A stretch of 64,000 nt of DNA from Flavobacterium silvaticum (GCF_012911565.1 NZ_JAAMPU010000108.1:434001-498000); one strand, 5' to 3'; counted from the first letter of the stretch, positions 20,594-30,097 are shown. The notes: generated from the letters alone by a model not told the origin. A program made the numbers and translations.

Positions 20594-20601
20594 TCGGCAA
20601 C

Positions 20602-20619
20602 TATTATGCATGCATAATA
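20602..20619. promoter_or_regulatory. 18-bp perfect palindrome, candidate operator
   Basis: TATTATGCATGCATAATA is an exact, loopless palindrome located 8 nt after the stop of the Omp85 gene and about 160 nt before the SusC-like gene. With no loop it is unlikely to be an RNA terminator and looks like a dimeric DNA-binding site. No bound protein can be named. Confidence 0.5.
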
Positions 20620-20747
20620 TATTGGAAATCAATTCTTTACAATATCTTAACATTGAATTTTTTTCTAATAATAAGGTTTTTTGTTGCAAATAATTCATCA
20701 AATATTACATTATTCCCACATTAATCTTAATATTTAACTCTTTTTTC

Positions 20748-20755
20748 TATTTTTG
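20748..20755 (+). promoter_or_regulatory. -7 box of the susC/susD-like operon promoter
   Basis: TATTTTTG matches TAnnTTTG and ends 22 nt before the start codon. No good TTTG is seen at the usual distance upstream, so only the -7 element is supported. Confidence 0.6.
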
Positions 20756-20777
20756 CCCTCTAACTAACTCAACAATT

Positions 20778-23700
20778 ATGAGAGCAAAATTGAAAAATTA
20801 TCTTGCTTTGCTTGCTGTTTTACTCACACAGCTGGCTATTGCACAAACGCGCACCGTTTCTGGTGTGGTTAAGGACAATTCGGGCCTTCCGCTTCCGGGA
20901 GTAAGTATTGTGGTTAAAGGGAACACAACAGGTTCCATGACAGACATTGACGGTAAATTCACTATTGCCGCAGCAACAACAGATATTCTCGTTTTTACAT
21001 TTATCGGCATGCAGGCCAAGGAGGTTTCGGCAGCAAATTCCACGTTAAATGTTGTTATGGCAGACGATTCTGTTCAACTTGAAACTGTTGTCGTCACTGC
21101 ACTGGGCATTTCAAGGGATAAAAAATCCCTCGGTTATTCTTCTCAAAAGTTAGATGCCACGCAAATTAACCAGACCCCGACAAACAATTTCACCAACAGT
21201 CTTTCCGGTAAAGTTGCAGGACTTGAAGTGCGAAAAAACTCAAACTTTGGCGGTTCGACCAATATTGTTTTACGGGGGACAAAAAGTATTGGCGGAAACA
21301 ACCAGGCTCTTTTAGTTCTCGACGGTGTGCCAATTACAAACACAAACCTGAATACTACCGATGCCGCAAGAGGCCGTGACGGGTTTGACTTTGGTAACTC
21401 CGCATCTGATATTGACCCGAATAACATTGAGTCGATTACGGTTCTTAAAGGTGCTGCCGCAACGGCTCTTTATGGAAGCCAAGCCGCAAATGGTGCCATA
21501 ATGATCACAACCAAGAAAGGAAAACAGAATTCCGGCATTGGCATCAGCCTGAGTACCACGACATCTATGGGTATGATAGACCGGTCCACCTTTCCGAAAT
21601 ATCAAAAGGAATATGGACAGGGATACGCAGGACCGGACAGTTTTTACGGGGACGAAGAAACCGGCTTCATTACTCCAACAGGTGACGATGCTTCTTACGG
21701 AGTTGCCTATGACCCGTCTCTCAACGTGTACAATTGGAATGCATTCGATCCCGGAAACCCAAATTTCGGACAGGCAACCCCATGGACTGCAGCTAAAAAT
21801 GACCCTTCGAAGTTCTTTCGCAAATCATTCGGAGCCGTCAATAGTGTAAATATAAATTCAGGTGACGATAAAGGAACTTATAATTTCGGCTTTACCAACA
21901 ACTACGAAACAGGGACGTTGCCAAACAGTCAATTGAACAAGAACACGGTCAATGGAAATTTCAGTCGTCAACTTCATGAAAAATTGCGTACTACTGCTTT
22001 TTTCACATATTCAGATCAAACCGTAATCGGACGTAACAATGTTGGTTATGGCGATAACTTCATGACAGGATTCCGGCAATGGTGGCCAACTAACGTCGAT
22101 ATACTTGAACTTCGCGATTCCTATTTCCGGGAAGGCACTAACGCCACCTGGAATTATGAAGACCCTACTGCCGGAAAATTTAATCCATATTACTGGAACA
22201 ACCCTTATTGGGATCGGTATGAAAATTATTCTTCAGATGACCGCAACCGTTTCATTGGCGGCGGAAATATCAGTTATGATATTTTCAAAGGATTCAATGC
22301 TTTGGCACGTGTAACCGTTGAATCAAGCAATGACCGCCAAGAACTTCGCAAAGCCGTAGGAAGCCATGCGGAAGAATTCGGACTGCAGCAACTCAGCGAA
22401 ACCAGCGGATACAATTTATACACCCGCAATTTCCTTCAGACGACATATGATTTCATTTTGACGTATGATACCAGATTCTCTGAATCAATAGGTGCAAAAT
22501 TCCTGGCCGGAACAACTTTTATAAAAGCTAAGGTGGATTCTTTTGAAGGTTCTACAACCGGCGGCCTTGCGGCGGCAGGAATCTATACATTATCAAATTC
22601 AAATGTATTTGTCGCGCCAGAAGAAGAAGAACTGAACTATAAAAAATTCGGGGTCTACGGACAGGCTTCGTTAGACTGGAAGCAGACGCTGTTCGTTGAG
22701 GGTACATATCGCGTAGATAGCTCATCGGCACTTCCTGTGAATAACAACACGTACGATTATTACTCCTTTGGCGGAAGTTTGGTTTTCTCCGAATTCATCA
22801 AAAAAGATTGGCTTTCACTAGGAAAAATCCGGGCAAATTACGCTGTTGTCGGTAATGATCCGGCCTACGGGCGCTTGGGTGCGAGAAATAACAATGGCCT
22901 TGTTGACAGCTATCCGTCATTTGGAAACAGTTCCGTATTTGTTGAATTCGACAAACTGAAGCCTGAGAAACAAAAAACCACAGAATTCGGTGTGGAACTG
23001 GCTATGTTCAAACGCCGCATAAGCATTGATGCATCTATTTACAAATCAAATACATTAAACCAGATCATCAACGTCCCACAATCTACTTCGACCGGATTTT
23101 CCACGTCACAAATCAATGCAGGTGAACTCCAGAATAAAGGAGTAGAAGTTTCGCTTACGGTAGTTCCGGTAAGATACAGGGATTTCGAATGGAGCATCAC
23201 GGCAAACTGGTCTAAAAACAAGAACGAACTGATCAAATTAGATGAAGGCCGTTCGAATCTCCAGCTTGCCACATTCCAGGATGGCGTTTCACTGAATGCA
23301 ACCGTTGGCCAACCTTACGGAACGTTGCGTGGCACCGATTACGTGTATGACGATAACGGGAATAAACTTGTCGGTGATGACGGATATTATCTTACGGCAG
23401 ATGATAAAGTTATCGGAAACATCCAAGCCGACTGGATTGGCGGATTATACAATCGTTTTTCTTACAAGGGAATTTCTCTCGGTGTTTTGATCGACGTAAA
23501 AAAAGGAGGGGATTTATTCTCACTAGATCAGGATTACGGATTGTACACAGGATTGTACAGAGAAACTGTCGGCAATAACGACTTGGGCAATCCTGTAAGA
23601 AGCCCATTGACCGATGGTGCAGATTCAGGAGGTATCATTTTACCCGGAGTCAACGAAACAACAGGACAGCCGAATGACGTCAGGATCGATGCTTCTTATG

Positions 23701-23996
23701 CAGGTGGGGCGTTCGGAAACGGCACACGCCCTACAAAAGCCTTTATTTATGATGCCTCTTATGTTAAACTCCGTGAAGTGGCCCTTACGTACAGTTTCCC
23801 CGCCGAAGTACTCAAACGTACATTTTTACAGGGATTATCTGTAAGCCTGACGGGAAACAACCTTTGGATCATACACAAAAATCTCCCGTATGCCGATCCC
23901 GAAGCCGGGAACTCATCCGGAAACATCCAAGGCTACCAATCTGGGGTAATGCCTTCCGAAAAAGTATATTCCATGAATGTAAAACTCAACTTCTGA
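20778..23996 (+). CDS. SusC/RagA-family TonB-linked outer membrane transporter
   Basis: The 1072-residue protein has a signal peptide (to about residue 22, LAIAQ), a carboxypeptidase-regulatory-like domain (about 24-110, with SGVVKDNSGLPLPGVSIVVK), a plug domain (GLEVRKNS, LLVLDGVPI, YGSQAANGAIMITTKKGK at about 140-250) and a long beta-barrel ending SMNVKLNF. This is the SusC architecture. It forms the barrel under the lipoprotein lid encoded next and imports large nutrients using TonB energy. There is no adjacent polysaccharide-degrading enzyme, so the substrate is unknown. Confidence 0.93.
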   Translation: MRAKLKNYLALLAVLLTQLAIAQTRTVSGVVKDNSGLPLPGVSIVVKGNTTGSMTDIDGKFTIAAATTDILVFTFIGMQAKEVSAANSTLNVVMADDSVQLETVVVTALGISRDKKSLGYSSQKLDATQINQTPTNNFTNSLSGKVAGLEVRKNSNFGGSTNIVLRGTKSIGGNNQALLVLDGVPITNTNLNTTDAARGRDGFDFGNSASDIDPNNIESITVLKGAAATALYGSQAANGAIMITTKKGKQNSGIGISLSTTTSMGMIDRSTFPKYQKEYGQGYAGPDSFYGDEETGFITPTGDDASYGVAYDPSLNVYNWNAFDPGNPNFGQATPWTAAKNDPSKFFRKSFGAVNSVNINSGDDKGTYNFGFTNNYETGTLPNSQLNKNTVNGNFSRQLHEKLRTTAFFTYSDQTVIGRNNVGYGDNFMTGFRQWWPTNVDILELRDSYFREGTNATWNYEDPTAGKFNPYYWNNPYWDRYENYSSDDRNRFIGGGNISYDIFKGFNALARVTVESSNDRQELRKAVGSHAEEFGLQQLSETSGYNLYTRNFLQTTYDFILTYDTRFSESIGAKFLAGTTFIKAKVDSFEGSTTGGLAAAGIYTLSNSNVFVAPEEEELNYKKFGVYGQASLDWKQTLFVEGTYRVDSSSALPVNNNTYDYYSFGGSLVFSEFIKKDWLSLGKIRANYAVVGNDPAYGRLGARNNNGLVDSYPSFGNSSVFVEFDKLKPEKQKTTEFGVELAMFKRRISIDASIYKSNTLNQIINVPQSTSTGFSTSQINAGELQNKGVEVSLTVVPVRYRDFEWSITANWSKNKNELIKLDEGRSNLQLATFQDGVSLNATVGQPYGTLRGTDYVYDDNGNKLVGDDGYYLTADDKVIGNIQADWIGGLYNRFSYKGISLGVLIDVKKGGDLFSLDQDYGLYTGLYRETVGNNDLGNPVRSPLTDGADSGGIILPGVNETTGQPNDVRIDASYAGGAFGNGTRPTKAFIYDASYVKLREVALTYSFPAEVLKRTFLQGLSVSLTGNNLWIIHKNLPYADPEAGNSSGNIQGYQSGVMPSEKVYSMNVKLNF

Positions 23997-23997
23997 C

Positions 23998-25464
23998 ATG
24001 AAAAAGATATTATATAGTGCCTTCGCAGCAAGTTTGCTGTTTGCTTCATGCGAATTTAACGAGGGCGATAACGACAATCAGGATGCATTTTATGAAGTGC
24101 CACCTGAAACATTGCTTACAAACGCAGAGAAGCAACTGGCCGACATTGTGTCAACCCCAAGTGTAAACCTGAACCCAATGCGCTATTTTGACCATTATTG
24201 GGCACAGACTACGTATAATACGGAGTCACGCTTCAGTTTTGCAAGCCGCTTGGTAACCGATAATTTCTGGAACGAACTATTCCGCGATGTACTTGGAAAT
24301 CTCCAGTCGTCCAAAGAATATATCGAAACCCAGGAAGCTCCGGATGAAATTGATCCCGCCGCATGGGAAATCCAACGTACCAATAAGCTTGCTATCATCG
24401 ATATTTTACAGGTATATGCATTCCAGGTGCTGGTAGATACATATGGTGACATTCCGTATACAGAGGCTCTTAACCCACAGGATAAACTTCCTGCATATGA
24501 TAACGATTCCGATATTTATCCTCAACTTATCGAAAGACTGAATGCCGATATCGCCGCATTCGACGATTCCCAGCCTTCATTTGCCACGGGCGAATATATC
24601 TATGAAGGTGACATTGCTTCATGGATAAAATTCGCAAATTCGCTTAAGTTGAAACTCGGGTTGAATCTTTCCGACGTAAACCCGGCATTGGCTCAAAGCA
24701 CTATTGAATCTGCCGTTACAGGTGGTGTAATTCAGGCAAATTCCGAGAATGCAGCTTTCAGGTATCCGGCTTCGGCTCCAAATTACAGTGCACTTTACAA
24801 TGAACTTGTTGCGAGCGGACGCATAGATTTTGTAGCTGATGGAGTATTTCTTACAGCACTTGAAGAAAAAGAAGACCCAAGGCTGAATGTGTATTTTGCA
24901 CCTAATGGAGATGGTGATTTTGTGGGAGGAGTTCTGGGTGCTTTAAATACTCCCACGAGCGAATTTGCACAAATTGGCGATGTTTTGAAAGAACCGGACT
25001 TACCGGCTCAACTCATCGAAGCTACAGAAATAAGTTTCTATCTTGCCGAAGCGGCCGCCCGTGGCTTCAGTGTAGGAAATTCAGATGAGTTCTATTACAA
25101 CCAAGCGATTACGCAAAGTTTTGAATTTTGGGGAGTTAGCGGGGCAGATACATATCTTGCGCGTACGGATGTTGCCTATGCGACTGCTGACGGAGATTTC
25201 AAGCAAAAAATAGGAATGCAAATGTGGTATGCGTTTTTTAATCGCCCAAGTGAAGCATGGAATTCATATCGCCGCCTCGATTATCCGCAACTCGAAGCCC
25301 CATCCAACGCCTCAACCGCAGCCGATGGAGAAATTCCAAAACGTTTGTATTACCCAATCAACGAACAAACCGTCAATACGGACAACTACCAGGCAGCAGT
25401 AGAAGCTATTGGAGGTATTGACCGTATGCGTATCCATGTTTTCTGGGATGTAGTTACAGACTAA
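23998..25464 (+). CDS. SusD/RagB-like nutrient-binding outer membrane lipoprotein
   Basis: The protein of 488 residues has a lipoprotein signal with lipobox LLFASC, Cys at position 18. It looks like the SusD-like_2 type: the segments DIYPQLIERLNADI, ASWIKFANSLKLKLGLNL and the C-terminal MQMWYAFFNRPSEAWNSYRR are typical of that group. It starts one base after the SusC-like stop codon, so the two are cotranslated and form the lid and barrel of one transporter. A strong terminator follows. Confidence 0.9.
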   Translation: MKKILYSAFAASLLFASCEFNEGDNDNQDAFYEVPPETLLTNAEKQLADIVSTPSVNLNPMRYFDHYWAQTTYNTESRFSFASRLVTDNFWNELFRDVLGNLQSSKEYIETQEAPDEIDPAAWEIQRTNKLAIIDILQVYAFQVLVDTYGDIPYTEALNPQDKLPAYDNDSDIYPQLIERLNADIAAFDDSQPSFATGEYIYEGDIASWIKFANSLKLKLGLNLSDVNPALAQSTIESAVTGGVIQANSENAAFRYPASAPNYSALYNELVASGRIDFVADGVFLTALEEKEDPRLNVYFAPNGDGDFVGGVLGALNTPTSEFAQIGDVLKEPDLPAQLIEATEISFYLAEAAARGFSVGNSDEFYYNQAITQSFEFWGVSGADTYLARTDVAYATADGDFKQKIGMQMWYAFFNRPSEAWNSYRRLDYPQLEAPSNASTAADGEIPKRLYYPINEQTVNTDNYQAAVEAIGGIDRMRIHVFWDVVTD

Positions 25465-25485
25465 TGTTTGAGTTAGTTTTTATTG

Positions 25486-25518
25486 AAAAACCATCGGCAT
25501 CAACCGATGGTTTTTTTT
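25486..25518 (+). terminator. Rho-independent terminator of the susC/susD-like operon
   Basis: A stem AAAAACCATCGG / CCGATGGTTTTT with a 6-nt loop (CATCAA) ends in eight T residues. It lies about 20 nt after the SusD-like stop codon and just before the rlmB promoter. Confidence 0.93.
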
Positions 25519-25522
25519 ATCC

Positions 25523-25530
25523 TACCTTTG
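25523..25530 (+). promoter_or_regulatory. -7 box of a probable leaderless rlmB promoter
   Basis: TACCTTTG matches TAnnTTTG and ends only 4 nt before the rlmB ATG. Transcription would start at or next to the start codon. The terminator T tract occupies the spacer and no TTTG is seen at the -33 position. Confidence 0.6.
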
Positions 25531-25534
25531 CCTC

Positions 25535-26269
25535 ATGGAAAACGAACAGCATATATTCGGCATACGTGCCATACTCGAAGCCATCCGCAACAAACAGGAA
25601 ATCGACAAGGTTTTTATACAGAAAGACGCTCAGGGCGACCTGATGCGGGACTTACACAAAGCCATCAAAAAAGAGAACATCAATTTCTCTTACGTGCCTG
25701 TTGAAAAACTGAACCGGTTCACGAAACTCAATCACCAGGGTGCCGTAGCTACCATTTCCCCGGTTAAGTTCCACGACATGGAATCATTAATAACACAAGT
25801 TACCGAATCCGGAAAAATGCCATTGTTCCTTATCCTCGACCAACTCAGCGATGCGCGTAACTTTGGAGCTATCATCAGAACCGCCGAATGTACTGGTGTC
25901 AACGGCATTATTGTCCAAAAAGCCGGTTCCGCTCCTGTGAATGGTGACACGGTAAAAACATCTGCGGGAGCCGTTTTCAATGTTCCCATCTGCAAAGTCG
26001 AACATATAAAAGATGCCATTTTTTACCTTCAGGGTTCAGGCATAAAGACCGTGGCCGCAACCGAAAAGACGGAATCGAGCATTTACGACATCAACTTCAA
26101 AGAACCCGTCGCCATCATCATGGGTTCTGAAGACCGCGGAATCAATCCGTCCGTGCTTAAAATTGTAGATGAAAAGGCAAAATTGCCCATGTTTGGGAGT
26201 ATCGGGTCGCTCAATGTTTCGGTGGCTTGCGGGGCTTTCCTTTATGAGGCCGTCCGCCAAAGAGGCTAA
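25535..26269 (+). CDS. rlmB: 23S rRNA (guanosine-2'-O-)-methyltransferase RlmB
   Basis: RlmB methylates G2251 of 23S rRNA in the P loop, using S-adenosylmethionine. The 244-residue protein has the N-terminal substrate-binding part (IFGIRAILEAIRNKQEIDKV) and the SPOUT domain with the three SpoU motifs: NFGAIIRTAECTG, IMGSEDRGINPSVL and SIGSLNVSVACGAFLYEA. The start fits family members, and a -7 box ends 4 nt before it. Confidence 0.95.
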   Translation: MENEQHIFGIRAILEAIRNKQEIDKVFIQKDAQGDLMRDLHKAIKKENINFSYVPVEKLNRFTKLNHQGAVATISPVKFHDMESLITQVTESGKMPLFLILDQLSDARNFGAIIRTAECTGVNGIIVQKAGSAPVNGDTVKTSAGAVFNVPICKVEHIKDAIFYLQGSGIKTVAATEKTESSIYDINFKEPVAIIMGSEDRGINPSVLKIVDEKAKLPMFGSIGSLNVSVACGAFLYEAVRQRG

Positions 26270-26347
26270 TTTATTATTTATTGTTATTTTTATTTTTATG
26301 GCAAACCTGTCTTGAGGCTATAACCGATTAGTTTATCTGATTATTTT

Positions 26348-26431
26348 GGAGCTTTTTCCCGCTGGCCCGCTACTATCTTTTTGCGCTCAAGAACGCGGCA
26401 AAAAGGATAACCGCTCGCATCGGGGCTAGGC
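26348..26431 (-). repeat. Dispersed structured repeat, copy A (short form)
   Basis: On the minus strand it begins GCCTAGCCCCGATGCGAGCGG, immediately after the rhomboid stop codon (2 nt), and ends AGCGGGCCAGCGGGAAAAAGCTCC in two overlapping parts. The middle pairs as TATCCTTTTTG with CAAAAAGATA. It shares both ends with copies B, C and D but lacks the apical AGCGACYAACRGAAGCT core, which is replaced by a short loop. It may be a 3'-end RNA structure of the upstream gene. Confidence 0.8.
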
Positions 26432-26433
26432 AA

Positions 26434-27201
26434 TCAGGTTTCCGAATCTTCCTTTGCCTTCGGAACAAACGTATAAATAACCCTGAAAGGATCTGTACTG
26501 ACAGGCTCATCATCCAAAATTTCGGGCTCAGGCGGCGGCGGATTCACGAAATTCCCGTTCTCGTCGAATCGTTTCATAAAGGCATCTTCTTTCGGGTTGA
26601 AATCAGGTTTTTGCCAATCATATTTGAGCATCTCTTTATACTCAGGGGTCTTGAAAACGAAAGCGAAAACCAGTCCGGCAAGGAATCCGCCTAAGTGTCC
26701 TTCCCATGAAATCTGTTCTTCGACTCCCGGAAAAACATACCAGATCATTCCGCCGTAACTCAAAATCACAGCAAGTGAAAGTGCTACCAGCCGGTAATAT
26801 TTAGTAAAAATCCCTTTGAAGAAAATAAAGCTGAACAACACATAAATGAGTCCGCTGGCACCCAAATGATAGTCCTGCCGGCCAAAAATCCACGTAAAAG
26901 CACCCGAAAACAAAATCCCCAAAAAAACAACCTTGAGCGAGACTTCTCGGTAGAAATAAATCAGCGCCGCCATCAACACAAACAGCGGAACAGAATTATT
27001 GGCAATATGGCTCAGACTTCCGTGTAAAAAAGCACTTGTGAAAATTCCCGGCAAGCCTTGTACGCTTCGTGGTAAAATGGCCAGAAAATGTAAATCGAAG
27101 TTGAACCAATCTTCCACAAAAAACACCAGCCACAAAAAACCGGTGAACAGTAATGGAAATAAGATTACTGAAGGCGTATACTTAAAATAATTTTCGTTCA
27201 T
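26434..27201 (-). CDS. Rhomboid-family intramembrane serine protease
   Basis: The protein has six or seven hydrophobic segments and the rhomboid catalytic pair: Ser in the GASG motif (HLGASGLIYVLFSFI) and His in WEGHLGGFLAGL. The oxyanion region is FLHGSLSHIANN. It cleaves membrane proteins within the bilayer; substrates are unknown. The soluble C-terminus is Pro/Glu-rich. I prefer the ATG at 27201, which gives the usual MNENYFKYTPSV start, over an in-frame ATG eight codons upstream. Structured repeat copy A follows directly. Confidence 0.9.
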   Translation of the reverse strand: MNENYFKYTPSVILFPLLFTGFLWLVFFVEDWFNFDLHFLAILPRSVQGLPGIFTSAFLHGSLSHIANNSVPLFVLMAALIYFYREVSLKVVFLGILFSGAFTWIFGRQDYHLGASGLIYVLFSFIFFKGIFTKYYRLVALSLAVILSYGGMIWYVFPGVEEQISWEGHLGGFLAGLVFAFVFKTPEYKEMLKYDWQKPDFNPKEDAFMKRFDENGNFVNPPPPEPEILDDEPVSTDPFRVIYTFVPKAKEDSET

Positions 27202-27364
27202 GGCGTAAACAGTTTGGTTTGGCATAGGGGCCTGTCAAAAAAATGACCAAATAAAAAGTAGTGCAATTTTGTCAGGCGCCATAAAAGTCGATAGTTTATT
27301 ATTTATTTTTATTGTTTATTCCACGCCTCAGTAAATAATAAAAATAATCAATAAATATTTTTTT

Positions 27365-28642
27365 TTGGAAGCTCCATTAGCCGAACGCGTCCGCCCGCAA
27401 CGCCTCGAAGATTACATCAGCCAGGAACACCTTGTAGGCCCGAATGGTTCGCTTACGCTGCAAATTTCGCGTGGCATTGTCCCTTCGCTTATTTTTTGGG
27501 GGCCGCCCGGAACCGGAAAAACAACGCTCGCACAAATCATCGCCCAGCAATCGGGACGGCCTTTTTATGTACTCAGTGCCATTAACGCAGGAGTAAAAGA
27601 CGTACGCGACGTCATCGACAAAGCCAAACAGTCAGGTGGCTTGTTCACCGCAAAAAATCCTATCCTGTTCATTGACGAGATTCATAGGTTCAGCAAATCA
27701 CAACAGGATTCTTTGCTGGCGGCCGTTGAAAAAGGTTGGGTCACGCTAATTGGTGCCACGACCGAAAATCCGAGTTTCGAAGTCATCCCGGCTTTACTGT
27801 CGCGATGTCAGGTTTATATATTGAACCCGTTTTCACGTGAAGATCTTGAAGCCTTGCTCCAACGCGCCATCAAAACCGACACCTTCCTAAAAACAAAAAA
27901 AATAAAGCTCAAGGAAACCGAGGCCTTGTTGCGATTATCGGGTGGCGACGGCAGAAAATTGCTCAATGTTTTTGAACTCGTCGTAAATGCTACGGGTGGC
28001 GACAGTATCACAATCACAAACGAATCGGTACTCAGGATTGCCCAACAAAATACCGTATTGTACGACAAAACGGGTGAGCAGCATTACGATATCATCTCGG
28101 CATTCATCAAATCGATGCGTGGCAGTGACCCAAACGGAGCGGTTTACTGGCTGGCCCGAATGATCGAAGGCGGTGAAGATGTAAAATTCATTGCACGAAG
28201 GATGCTCATCCTGGCCAGTGAAGACATTGGCAACGCAAACCCGACGGCATTGGTCATTGCGAACAATACGTTTCAGGCAGTTACTACAATCGGTTATCCG
28301 GAAAGCCGCATCATTTTGAGCCAATGTGCCGTTTATCTTGCCACATCACCTAAAAGTAATGCGAGTTATGAAGCTATCGGCAAAGCCCAGCAATTGGTTC
28401 GCCAGCACGGAGACTTGCCGGTTCCGTTGCATCTGCGCAATGCGCCTACAAAACTCATGAAAGAACTGGGTTACGGAGACGACTACAAATACGCCCACAG
28501 TTATGAGAATAATTTTGTGGACCAGAATTTCCTTCCAGACGAAATTTCCGGCACAAAAATCTACGATCCGGGAAATAATTCACGAGAGAATTCAACCCGC
28601 GAATTCCTCAAAAATCGTTGGAAAGACAGATACGGCTATTAA
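27365..28642 (+). CDS. rarA: Replication-associated recombination protein RarA (MgsA)
   Basis: RarA is an AAA+ clamp-loader-like ATPase acting at stalled replication forks. The 425-residue protein has Walker A GPPGTGKT (46-53), Walker [10 protein letters not shown] (about 100-108), sensor [11 protein letters not shown] and the C-terminal region ending [10 protein letters not shown]. The start must be TTG, as the family start [17 protein letters not shown] follows at once and no ATG is available; the TTG lies at the end of a run of nine T residues. The 3' end overlaps the convergent gene by 4 bp. Confidence 0.94.
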   Translation: MEAPLAERVRPQRLEDYISQEHLVGPNGSLTLQISRGIVPSLIFWGPPGTGKTTLAQIIAQQSGRPFYVLSAINAGVKDVRDVIDKAKQSGGLFTAKNPILFIDEIHRFSKSQQDSLLAAVEKGWVTLIGATTENPSFEVIPALLSRCQVYILNPFSREDLEALLQRAIKTDTFLKTKKIKLKETEALLRLSGGDGRKLLNVFELVVNATGGDSITITNESVLRIAQQNTVLYDKTGEQHYDIISAFIKSMRGSDPNGAVYWLARMIEGGEDVKFIARRMLILASEDIGNANPTALVIANNTFQAVTTIGYPESRIILSQCAVYLATSPKSNASYEAIGKAQQLVRQHGDLPVPLHLRNAPTKLMKELGYGDDYKYAHSYENNFVDQNFLPDEISGTKIYDPGNNSRENSTREFLKNRWKDRYGY

Positions 28643-29391
28643 AACTTGATCTTGACCTGCTCCGTGGAAAGCTGTCCGTCTTTGTAAAATTCAAACGTCC
28701 AAACTCCATCTTTGTTGATCAAAGTCCCTGAAACATCACCTTTCTGGGCCATGAAAACTTCGCGTGAAGATGTCTTCTGTAATTTGAAAACCACCGATGG
28801 CGTTGTATCTACCAGCTGATACCCATTTTCGGTCGGCTGTGCGAACAGGGTATTTTTGTCGACAACTACAGGAACCGCAACACTTTGAGAAGAAACGACA
28901 GCTGTAGCTGCTTTTGGAGCATTTGTCAGTTGTGCATCAGTCACTGGTATTTTGGTTCCATCGTATGCATAACCAGCCGTTTCAAAAGATTTGAATGCAT
29001 TGGAAAGTGCTTCACGATACGCTTTTGGATATTCCTTTATACGTGATGTCCCTTCTTCTGAAGTATATAAAATATTACCAAGGCAATCCTTGAACTGGAC
29101 TATGATTTTAGTGGTGAACATATTATTGTCTTCCAGCAAATTCACGTATACCTTGCCGCATTTACTTCCCATGGCTTCCATCGGCATGTCTTCGTCGTCG
29201 AGATAAGCTTCAAATCCATATTTGTGCAGATGCATTTTGGTATACGTATTCAACATATATTGATCGCGCTCTTTCAAAAACGAAAATTTGGCAGGAACCA
29301 CAGCATATTTATATTGGTTCAACGATGGTTTGACCTGGGCCGATACAACTGCAAACAACAAAAGCCCAAACACGGTAATCATATTTTTCAT
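28639..29391 (-). CDS. Secreted protein of unknown function
   Basis: The 250-residue protein has a signal peptide (KNMITVFGLLLFAVVSAQ). The mature part includes LNQYKYAVVPAKFSFLKERD and YTKMHLHKYGFEAYLDDEDM. It ends in a beta-rich segment (SGTLINKDGVWTFEFYKDGQ). I recognise the general pattern of Flavobacteriaceae periplasmic or surface proteins but no named domain. Its start codon overlaps the stop of the HAD nucleotidase gene (TAATG), so both are cotranslated, and its stop overlaps rarA tail to tail. Confidence 0.75.
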   Translation of the reverse strand: MKNMITVFGLLLFAVVSAQVKPSLNQYKYAVVPAKFSFLKERDQYMLNTYTKMHLHKYGFEAYLDDEDMPMEAMGSKCGKVYVNLLEDNNMFTTKIIVQFKDCLGNILYTSEEGTSRIKEYPKAYREALSNAFKSFETAGYAYDGTKIPVTDAQLTNAPKAATAVVSSQSVAVPVVVDKNTLFAQPTENGYQLVDTTPSVVFKLQKTSSREVFMAQKGDVSGTLINKDGVWTFEFYKDGQLSTEQVKIKF

Positions 29392-30083
29392 TACAGATAA
29401 TTTTTTATTTCAGACAAATCCCTGATATGGCATAAACCATCAGGCGTAACTTTTTCTTCCGGATCGAACCAAATAGCCGACATCCCGCAATTGAGCGCCC
29501 CGGCAACATCAGCTTCAGGGCAATCGCCTATCATGACACTTTGGGCGGAAACCGTTTTGGCATCGTTCAAAGCAAATTCATAGATGCGTTTATCCGGTTT
29601 CTTGAAACCCGCACGCTCCGAGTCGGTAACGGTTGCAAAGTACGGCGCGATACCTGAATTTTCAAGTTTTTTTTGCTGGACGGATGCAAAGCCATTCGTG
29701 ATGATATGGAGTTTATATTTCGGCTTCAGATACTCGAGAAGTTCCAGCGCATTCGGCTTCAAATGATTGTTCGACGGAAGCAACTCAATGTATCTGTTCG
29801 AGATTTCTTCCAATTCAGAATCATTCAGCAGAACACCCAATTTGGCAAAACTCGACCGCATTCTCCCAAGCCTCAATTCCTGCTGGCTGACTTCATTTCT
29901 TTGGTATCTGAGCCAATATTCGCGGTTGATGGGAATGTAAATCTCCAAAAAATCTTCAACCGGAATCTCTGGAAATCTTTCTGCCAAAACTTGTTCAAAA
30001 GCAATCGCCGAATTCCTTTCAAAATCCCACAGTGTATGATCGAGATCGAAAAAGACGTCGGTTATGTTATGATTTGGTTTCAC
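29391..30083 (-). CDS. HAD-family pyrimidine nucleotidase, YjjG type
   Basis: The protein carries HAD motif I DVFFDLDHTLWD (nucleophile and acid Asp), motif II Thr in HIITNGFASVQQKKLENSG, and motif III/IV GFKKPDKRIYE and MIGDCPEADVAGALNCG. The YjjG group dephosphorylates non-canonical pyrimidine nucleotides. An upstream in-frame TTG at 30092 lies inside a -7 box (TATCTTTG, 30097-30090), so I choose the GTG at 30083, 6 nt after the box; the homologous region then starts KPNHNITDVFF. The upstream regulatory box and the next gene overlap are both visible. Confidence 0.88.
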   Translation of the reverse strand: MKPNHNITDVFFDLDHTLWDFERNSAIAFEQVLAERFPEIPVEDFLEIYIPINREYWLRYQRNEVSQQELRLGRMRSSFAKLGVLLNDSELEEISNRYIELLPSNNHLKPNALELLEYLKPKYKLHIITNGFASVQQKKLENSGIAPYFATVTDSERAGFKKPDKRIYEFALNDAKTVSAQSVMIGDCPEADVAGALNCGMSAIWFDPEEKVTPDGLCHIRDLSEIKNYL

Positions 30084-30089
30084 TGATGA

Positions 30090-30097
30090 CAAAGATA
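30090..30097 (-). promoter_or_regulatory. -7 box of the HAD nucleotidase promoter
   Basis: TATCTTTG on the minus strand matches TAnnTTTG and ends 6 nt before the chosen GTG start. It contains the upstream TTG that would otherwise be taken as the start codon. No TTTG at -33 is seen. Confidence 0.55.

Noticed and set aside
27241..27364. AT-rich inverted stretch before rarA as a terminator or mobile element
   Set aside because: The arms match poorly and the base composition alone explains the similarity.
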